From: Rhodospirillaceae bacterium
Lineage (GTDB): Bacteria > Pseudomonadota > Alphaproteobacteria > SHVZ01
Assembly (NCBI GenBank): GCA_016792585.1
Contig: JAEULB010000026.1
Coordinates: 24,567 to 88,566 of the forward strand
Length of the DNA: 64,000 bases
Reading direction: 5' to 3'
Shown: positions 58,841 through 64,000 of the stretch, piece by piece
How positions within the stretch are numbered: the stretch's first letter is position 1
How the letters are laid out: each line of letters opens with the position of its first letter
Program-made: the position numbers and the translations under genes
The notes under the pieces: generated by a model
Told to the model about the DNA's origin: nothing
What the model saw: the letters and a program-made list of their open reading frames with translations, nothing else
The model's database searches: none

Positions 58841-60160
58841 CTAGCTCAGCAGCCGCTTCCGCGACTCCGCGAACTCCTCGACGGCGGCGACCAGCTGGTC
58901 GCCGTCGGCCTCGGTCAGCGGCAGCGACAGCGCCATCATGCCGCGGCGGGCGATGTAGATGCCGCGCGCGAGCAGGTCGAGGAAGAACAGCTCGCCCAGG
59001 TCCTGGTTGGCCTTCTTCGCGTCCTGCACCGACTTGATCGGGCCCTTCACGAAGTGGACGCAGATCATCGAGCCGATGCCGATGAACTGCATGCTGAGGC
59101 CCTTGTCGCGCGTCACCGCGTTCAGCCGGTCGCGCAGCTTGTCGCCGGCGGCGTTCAGCTTCACCGCGGCTTCCGGCGTGTAGAGCTGCTCCAGCCCCAC
59201 GACGCCGGCGGTCATCGTCAGGATGTTGTTGTTGAAGGTGCCGGCATGCGGCAGCGCGTCGGCGCGGCGCGGGTCGAACCTCGACATGATGTCGGCGCGG
59301 CCGCCGAAGGCGCCGAAGCTCATGCCGCCGCCGATGTACTTGCCGAGCGAGGTCAGGTCCGGGGTGATGTTCAGCTTCGCCTGGATGCCGCCGGGCGAGA
59401 GCCGCGAGGTCATCACCTCGTCGAACAGCAGCAGCGCGCCGACCTTCTGTGTCTCTTCCCTGAGCATCTTCAGGAACGACTCGTCGGCGGCGATGCAGCC
59501 GCCGCCGCCCTGCATCGGCTCGATCGCGACGACGGCCAGGTCCTTGGCGTTCTCATTGATCAGCTTCTTCGTGCCGGCGGCGTCGTTGTAGGGCGCGATC
59601 ACGAAGTCGAACGGGCCGTTCACCGGGCTGTTGCCGTTGGCGAAGGTGAAGATGCCGCCGTGGTAGCCGCCGTCGAACACCATCACCTTCTTCCGCCCGG
59701 TGAAGGCGCGGGCGACGGTGATCGCCATCAGGTTGGCTTCGGTGCCGGAGTTGGTGAAGCGCACCAGCTCGACCGAGGGGAAGCGCGCGCAGATCAGCGA
59801 GGCGAGCTTGCCTTCCATCTGGTTGTGGGCGCCGCGGTTGATGCCGTCGTCGAGCGCGCTGTCGATCGCCTTCCGGATCACCGGGTGCGAGTGGCCGTAG
59901 AGGCCGGCGGTGTATTCGCCGAGGAAGTCGACGTACTTCCTGCCGTCGGCGTCCCAGAGATTGGCGCCCTGGCCCTTCACCATCGTCACCGGGAAGGGGC
60001 CGTAGAACAGCACGGTGCGCGTGTTGCCGCCGGGCAGGCTGGCGCAGGCGTCCTCGTGCAGCTTCTGGCTCTTCGGGTTGCGCTTGACGAAGTCGGCACG
60101 CGCTTCGGCGAGGGCCGAGGCGACATCGGCATTGGCGGGATGGGCGATCGTCTGGGTCAT
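58841..60160 (-). CDS. Class III aminotransferase, glutamate-1-semialdehyde aminomutase-like
   Basis: A 439-residue PLP enzyme of the GSAM-like subgroup. Motifs are SLPGGNTRTVLFYGPFPVTM, FTNSGTEANLMAITVARAFTGRKKVMVFDGGYHGG, VAIEPMQGGGGCI, LLFDEVMTSRLSPGG and the PLP lysine in LTSLGKYIGGGMSFGAFGGR. Not HemL itself, since GSAM uses a slightly different active-site set and this one has no hem genes near; an amino-acid or amine transaminase or mutase is likelier. The XRE-cupin gene may control it. Confidence 0.9.
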   Translation of the reverse strand: MTQTIAHPANADVASALAEARADFVKRNPKSQKLHEDACASLPGGNTRTVLFYGPFPVTMVKGQGANLWDADGRKYVDFLGEYTAGLYGHSHPVIRKAIDSALDDGINRGAHNQMEGKLASLICARFPSVELVRFTNSGTEANLMAITVARAFTGRKKVMVFDGGYHGGIFTFANGNSPVNGPFDFVIAPYNDAAGTKKLINENAKDLAVVAIEPMQGGGGCIAADESFLKMLREETQKVGALLLFDEVMTSRLSPGGIQAKLNITPDLTSLGKYIGGGMSFGAFGGRADIMSRFDPRRADALPHAGTFNNNILTMTAGVVGLEQLYTPEAAVKLNAAGDKLRDRLNAVTRDKGLSMQFIGIGSMICVHFVKGPIKSVQDAKKANQDLGELFFLDLLARGIYIARRGMMALSLPLTEADGDQLVAAVEEFAESRKRLLS

Positions 60161-60277
60161 CTGGGAGGATCCTTCGCTGAAGGCAACTTCGGAAAAGTCT
60201 ACCTGATCGGAAACGCATGCGGCCAGGGCGGCACTTGCGCGCGCGAAACGCGCTCTTCATTCTGCGGGCCAGGTCCC

Positions 60278-60736
60278 ATGCCCGACTTCCAGCCCGCCGA
60301 TCCCGACTTCGAGACCCGCGTCCGCGCCAGCTTCGGCCGCCAGGGGATCATGAGCCTGTTGGGCGCGCGCATGATCCGGGTCGCCCCGGGCGAGGTCGCG
60401 ATCGAGCTGCCGTTCCGCGCCGACCTCTCCCAGCAGCACGGTTTCTTCCATGCCGGCGTCACCTCGACCATCGCCGACTCGGCCGGGGGCTATGCCGGTT
60501 TCACGCTGTTCCCGGCGGAATCCTCGGTGCTGACGGTCGAGTTCAAGATCAACCTGCTGGCCCCGGCCAAGGGCGACCGTCTGGTCGCCATCGGCCGGGT
60601 GATCAAGCCCGGCCGCACGCTGACCATCTGCAACCTCGAGGTCGACGTCTACGACGGCGACAAGGCGACGCCCTGCGCCTACGGCCTGCAGACCCTGATG
60701 TGCATGCACGGCCGCCCGGACGTGCCGGCGGCATAA
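60278..60736 (+). CDS. PaaI-type hotdog thioesterase
   Basis: A 152-residue hotdog-fold protein. The PaaI-thioesterase motif is QQHGFFHAGVTSTIADSAGGYAGFTLF, with the active-site Asp in IADSA; VLTVEFKINLLAPAKGDRLVAIGRV follows. It likely hydrolyses an aromatic or acyl-CoA thioester. The ATG at 60278 begins just before the polar N-terminus. Confidence 0.9.
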   Translation: MPDFQPADPDFETRVRASFGRQGIMSLLGARMIRVAPGEVAIELPFRADLSQQHGFFHAGVTSTIADSAGGYAGFTLFPAESSVLTVEFKINLLAPAKGDRLVAIGRVIKPGRTLTICNLEVDVYDGDKATPCAYGLQTLMCMHGRPDVPAA

Positions 60737-60794
60737 CCGCGCTTTCCTGAATCGCGTATCGGTTGCGCCCAACCCTCGCTAGGTTGCGGTCCGC

Positions 60795-61754
60795 ATGCTC
60801 CCCTCCGCCGTGATCCTCGCCGGCGTCGTCGTCGTCGCCTGGTCGGTGCTGACCGTCTCGATCCGCGCCACGCTCTACGGCTTCGCGTTCGAGCCGTGGT
60901 CGCTCGCGCTCGCGGTGCAGATCTGCGGCGGCGCCGTGCTGCTGTTCGCGGCGGGCATCCGCTCGCTGCCGCTGGAGCCGATCCGGCGCTGGGCGACCTG
61001 GGTGATCGGCGGGCTTCGCGTCGTCACCACCTGCGCCTTCACCACCGCGCTTCTCCATGCCTCGGCCGGGCAGGTGAGCCTGCTGACCACGATCAACGTA
61101 CTGATCGCGATGGTCGGCGTCTTCGTCGTCTTCCGCCGCCGCCGCCACCTCGGCGAGGTGCCCGGAATCCTGATCATGATTGCGGGCCTGATCCTGCTGG
61201 TCGACCATCTCGACGGCGGCTGGAGCAACATGGCGATCCGCTTCGTGATCTTCTCCGAGACCTCGGTGGTGATCGCGAGCCTGCTCGCCGAGCGGCACCC
61301 GGACAATCTCGGCAACCGCCGCCAGCGGCTCGCGCTCACCGGATTCGTCACCCTGCTCTCGGCGCTCGGCCTGCTCGTCGTCTGGGGCGGCGCGACCGTG
61401 CTGCTCGCGGGCTCCACCGTCGGCCCCGACACCACCGCGGTGATGGCGACGCTGTCGTCACCCTGGCTCTGGATCATGGCCTTCCTGCTCGGCGGCGTGC
61501 TGCGCGGCCCGGCGACCTACGGCGCCTTCGTCATCACCGCGAAGCTCGGCGCCGACGGCTACATGCTCGGCATGGCGGCGATGCCGCCGCTGGCGATGGG
61601 TCTCGAGCTGCTGGCGGCGCATTTCGGCCTGGTGCCGGCGCCGAAGAGCGCGCTCGCCGATCTCGGGGTCGCCGCGATCGTGATCGCGGGCGGCATCTGG
61701 GTGGTGGTGGCGCAGGTACGCGCACGGCGACAAGCAATGGCGCGGCGCGGCTGA
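60795..61754 (+). CDS. EamA-like permease, tandem copy 1
   Basis: A 319-residue protein with ten hydrophobic segments arranged in an EamA-like way. It shares with its neighbour the strings IRSLPLEPIRRW-TWVIG, LLTTINVLIAMVGV, ERHPDNLGNRRQRLALTGFVTLLSA and LGADGYMLGMAAMP. The stop overlaps the next ATG by one base (TGATG). Substrate unknown; a drug/metabolite transporter is likely. It might work as a heterodimer with copy 2. Confidence 0.85.
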   Translation: MLPSAVILAGVVVVAWSVLTVSIRATLYGFAFEPWSLALAVQICGGAVLLFAAGIRSLPLEPIRRWATWVIGGLRVVTTCAFTTALLHASAGQVSLLTTINVLIAMVGVFVVFRRRRHLGEVPGILIMIAGLILLVDHLDGGWSNMAIRFVIFSETSVVIASLLAERHPDNLGNRRQRLALTGFVTLLSALGLLVVWGGATVLLAGSTVGPDTTAVMATLSSPWLWIMAFLLGGVLRGPATYGAFVITAKLGADGYMLGMAAMPPLAMGLELLAAHFGLVPAPKSALADLGVAAIVIAGGIWVVVAQVRARRQAMARRG

Positions 61755-62686
61755 TGTCGCCGGCGCTGGCGATAGCGCTCGCGACCACGGCGATGTGGTC
61801 GTTCGTGACCGTGCTGCTGCGCTCCGCCCTGTTCCAGTTCTCGTTCGATCCCTGGACCATGGCGATGACGACGCAGCTCTGCGCCGGGGCGACCCTGCTG
61901 ACCGCGGCGGGGCTGCGCTCGCTGCCGCTCGAACCGCTGCGCCGCTGGTCGACCTGGGCGATCGGCGCGATCCGCGTCATCACCACCTGCTGCTTCTCGG
62001 CGGCGCTTCTCTACGGCTCGGCGACGACGATCACGCTGATCTCGATCGTCAACGTGCTGGTCGCGGCGATCGGCGTCTACGCCGCCTTCCGCCGGAAGCC
62101 GCATCCGGCCGAGCTTCCGGGCTTCGCGCTGATCGCGCTCGGCATCGTGCTGCTTGCGGGCGAGCTCGACGGCGGCTGGTTCAGCCCCGCGCTCAAGTTC
62201 CTGCTCGTCTCCGAGACCGCGGTCGTGCTTTCCAGCATCCTCTCCGAGCGGCATCCGGACAATCTCGGCGACCGCCGCCAGCGCCTGGCGCTCACCGGCT
62301 TCGTCACGCTGTTCTCGGCCTCGGGCCTGCTGATCGCCTGGAGCCTGCTCGGCCACGTCGCGCCCGAGGTGGCGATCGGTCCCAGCGCCGCCGACGTGCT
62401 GGCGACGCTTGCCTCGCCGCTGCTCTGGGCCTGCGCGCTGGTCTTCGGCGTCGTGTTCCGCGCGCCGCTCACCTACATGGCCTTCCAGATGATGCGGCTG
62501 GTCGGGGCCGACGGGTACATGCTGTCGATGGCGGCGCTGCCGATCACCACGCTGCTGTTCGAGGTCGCGGCCGGCGAGGCCGGCCTGCTGCCGCCGCCGA
62601 GCCTCGATCCGGTGACGCTCGGATACTCCGCCGTGATCCTCGCCGGCGGCGCCTGGATCATCCTGGTGCGGTTCGGGCGGGCCTGA
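61754..62686 (+). CDS. EamA-like permease, tandem copy 2
   Basis: A 310-residue paralogue of copy 1, with matching blocks RSLPLEPLRRWSTWAIGAIRVITTC, SIVNVLVAAIGVYAAFRRK, SERHPDNLGDRRQRLALTGFVTLFSASGLL and VGADGYMLSMAALP. The loop sequence SERHPDNLG(D/N)RRQRLALTG is nearly invariant between the two and is not a general EamA motif I know. Translationally coupled to copy 1. Confidence 0.85.
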   Translation: MSPALAIALATTAMWSFVTVLLRSALFQFSFDPWTMAMTTQLCAGATLLTAAGLRSLPLEPLRRWSTWAIGAIRVITTCCFSAALLYGSATTITLISIVNVLVAAIGVYAAFRRKPHPAELPGFALIALGIVLLAGELDGGWFSPALKFLLVSETAVVLSSILSERHPDNLGDRRQRLALTGFVTLFSASGLLIAWSLLGHVAPEVAIGPSAADVLATLASPLLWACALVFGVVFRAPLTYMAFQMMRLVGADGYMLSMAALPITTLLFEVAAGEAGLLPPPSLDPVTLGYSAVILAGGAWIILVRFGRA

Positions 62687-62709
62687 CCGCGCTCAGACGT
62701 CGCGCCCCG

Positions 62710-63123
62710 TCATGCGTCGATCAGCGCTCTCGCCGTCGCCGCGACCTCGTCCGGCAGCGCCACCGACTTGCGCGCATCGAGGTCGATGCAGACCGCGACG
62801 ATCTTTGCCTCCATCGCCAGCGTTCCATCCGCCTCGACGATCATCCGGTGCCCGAAGGTCAGCGACTTGGTGCCGACCGTCAGCATCGTCGTCTCGATCC
62901 GGGTCGTCTCGCCTTCGGTCAGCTCGCGCTTGAAGTCGATCTCTGAGCGGAGCATCGACAGTGCCTTCCGCCCATGCGGAGAGCGCTCGCCGAGGCCGAT
63001 CTTCTCCATCACCGCGAAGCCGGCGAGGCTGATGCGGCCCATGTAGTGCTGGACGTTCATGTGGCCGAGGCGGTCGAGCTCGTCCGGCTGGACCGTGCCG
63101 CGATATGTGACGAAGGCGGGCAT
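62710..63123 (-). CDS. Acyl-CoA thioesterase (4HBT/YbgC-like)
   Basis: A 137-residue hotdog-fold thioesterase of the 4-hydroxybenzoyl-CoA type: YRGTVQPDELDRLGHMNVQHYMGRISLAGFAVMEKIGLG contains the catalytic Asp (DELDRLGHMN). FKRELTEGETTRIETTMLTVGTKSLTFGHRM follows. Substrate unknown. Convergent with the EamA pair. Confidence 0.9.
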   Translation of the reverse strand: MPAFVTYRGTVQPDELDRLGHMNVQHYMGRISLAGFAVMEKIGLGERSPHGRKALSMLRSEIDFKRELTEGETTRIETTMLTVGTKSLTFGHRMIVEADGTLAMEAKIVAVCIDLDARKSVALPDEVAATARALIDA

Positions 63124-63239
63124 GGGCGCGGACCGTAACCCAGTTAAACGCCTCGCGTCCTAGCGAAATTGTCATTGCTGCGCCGCGGAACCGCCTTCGA
63201 TCCGCCCGGTTATTCCCCGAGCCTTGACGAGGAAGAACC

Positions 63240-63482
63240 ATGACGACCGCCTCGATGATGCGCCCTGTCGCGATAGCGCTGGTGAACATCGCCGACCCCT
63301 ATCACGTCTATCGCTGGTGCCGGCGCTGGGGCGTCACCGAGACTCAGCTCCGGGCCGCGGTGCGCGCCGTCGGCCGCGAGGCCAGGGCGGTCGAAGCGGC
63401 GCTGCTCCGCGCCAAGGCGCCGCCGCGAATCCTTGCGAGCGAGACCCGGCTGCGGGAGGATCGGACGGCCGGCGACGACTGA
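63240..63482 (+). CDS. DUF3606 small protein
   Basis: An 80-residue protein with the DUF3606 pattern NIADPYHVYRWCRRWGVTETQLRAAVRAVGREARAVEAAL. Members are small helical proteins of unknown role, common in Alphaproteobacteria. The ATG is preceded by GACGAGGAAGAA. The last 15 residues are low complexity. Confidence 0.8.
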   Translation: MTTASMMRPVAIALVNIADPYHVYRWCRRWGVTETQLRAAVRAVGREARAVEAALLRAKAPPRILASETRLREDRTAGDD

Positions 63483-63502
63483 CGACGGCGGCAAAGGGAG
63501 CG

Positions 63503-63793
63503 ATGTCGAGGACCCCAACGCTGAGGACAAGAGGTGCCTGGACGATCGGCGAGCATCTCGACCAGGGCTATTCGCTCACCGCCTACTGCAACAACCCGCG
63601 CTGCGGCCGGAGCAGGCGGCGTCAGGGCCGCTGGCTCGATCTCAGGAAGCTCGATCCCGATCTGACGCTCGACGAGCTGCAGCCGCGGCTCGCCTGCGTC
63701 GACTGCAACACGCGCCAGGCGATCGTGATCCGGACGCCGCCCGAGACCGAGGAACGCCGCGAAGTCTTCGAGCCGATTCCGAAGGGCCGCTAG
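63503..63793 (+). CDS. Hypothetical zinc-ribbon protein
   Basis: A 96-residue protein with one probable zinc ribbon formed by CNNPRCG (residues ~29-35) and CVDC (~65-68). The surrounding sequence is WTIGEHLDQGYSLTAYC, LDLRKLDPDLTLDELQPRLACVDCNTRQAIV. It resembles small uncharacterised proteins of Alphaproteobacteria. The start ATG at 63503 is preceded by AAGGGAG. Its stop shares a CTAG with the convergent last gene. Confidence 0.78.
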   Translation: MSRTPTLRTRGAWTIGEHLDQGYSLTAYCNNPRCGRSRRRQGRWLDLRKLDPDLTLDELQPRLACVDCNTRQAIVIRTPPETEERREVFEPIPKGR

Positions 63794-64000
63794 GGCGTCT
63801 CGCTGTTCGGCATCGCCACCGGCTTCGATTCCGGCGAGCCCTTGTGGCGCAGGAAGATCGACAGCACGACGATGCTGAGCACGGCGAGGAACTCGCTCTG
63901 CCAGTTCTGCATCGCCTCGAACCAGAACTGGCTGCTGGACACATAGGCGATCGCCGGTTGCGGATCCTGCCCGTGCGCGGCGCGGCGGATGTTCTCGAGC
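63790..64000 (-). CDS. DUF6766-like membrane protein, C-terminal part
   Basis: The last 69 codons of a gene reading in from beyond the window edge. The visible C-terminus is YVSSSQFWFEAMQNWQSEFL, a hydrophobic AVLSIVVLSIFL segment, and RHKGSPESKPV, which matches my memory of DUF6766 proteins (H/QFW...NWxSEFL...LRxKGSxESKP). No start is visible. Function unknown. Confidence 0.6.
   Translation of the reverse strand, partial: LENIRRAAHGQDPQPAIAYVSSSQFWFEAMQNWQSEFLAVLSIVVLSIFLRHKGSPESKPVAMPNSETP

Overview
The window is about 64 kb of very GC-rich chromosomal DNA, densely coding on both strands, with many 4-nt ATGA/GTGA start-stop overlaps. The gene content suggests a free-living alphaproteobacterium of the Rhodospirillales/Hyphomicrobiales type: a PAS_5 protein, an LppC-RsmI-YraN-GshB neighbourhood, a DUF3606 protein, an alphaproteobacterial-type Zur box and several solute-binding-protein ABC transporters. 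The genus cannot be fixed from the sequence alone. I see no rRNA, tRNA, CRISPR array, insertion sequence or prophage.

Layout. 1-6.7 kb: end of a DUF2161 gene, nicotinamidase plus a PAS_5 protein, a five-gene MoxR ATPase/DUF58/DUF4129 membrane cluster, and a two-PAS protein. 6.7-12.6 kb: a LysR regulator divergent from an SbtA-type bicarbonate permease, an alpha/beta hydrolase, a YifB/ComM ATPase, a TumE/TumA-like toxin-antitoxin pair and the ribosome rescue factor ArfB. 12.6-21.5 kb: a LysR gene, then a tightly coupled catabolic-looking run (CurA-like reductase, Asp-box propeller protein, MmgE/PrpD protein, complete NMT1/SsuA-type ABC transporter, uronate dehydrogenase-like enzyme), closed by an AraC regulator. 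21.7-30.3 kb: a GFA-fold protein, a methyltransferase, a histidine kinase translationally coupled to glutathione synthetase, SirB1-like and BON proteins, two tandem GFA proteins, a serine beta-lactamase-like hydrolase, a double DUF427 protein and YraN. 30.2-37.8 kb: RsmI divergent from the LppC lipoprotein, an FAD oxidoreductase, TSUP and EamA permeases, a GNAT/cupin pair and a response regulator.

37.9-45.1 kb is a complete nucleoside uptake and salvage operon: BMP-family binding protein, double ATPase, two permeases, a fused cytidine deaminase-purine nucleoside phosphorylase, and thymidine phosphorylase. 45.2-47.0 kb holds a hipBA toxin-antitoxin module whose promoter region carries four regularly spaced palindromic operators. 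47.0-54.2 kb: YghU-like GST, MFS transporter, amidase, PIN protein, a TVP38/mercuric-reductase-like pair and a WD40 protein. 54.3-56.2 kb: an orphan zinc-binding znuA and a CobW-type GTPase behind a Zur box that abuts the znuA start codon. 56.3-64.0 kb: KDG kinase, RlmJ, an XRE-cupin regulator convergent with a class III aminotransferase, thioesterases, a tandem pair of paralogous EamA permeases, small DUF3606 and zinc-ribbon proteins, and the start-less end of a DUF6766-like gene.

The features most worth a second look are the phased hipBA operators, the cytidine deaminase-PNP fusion, the 12-bp hairpin at the start of the nucleoside ATPase gene, the Zur-controlled orphan znuA, and the 13.7-20.5 kb operon that places a cytoplasmic Asp-box propeller between a reductase and a PrpD-fold enzyme.
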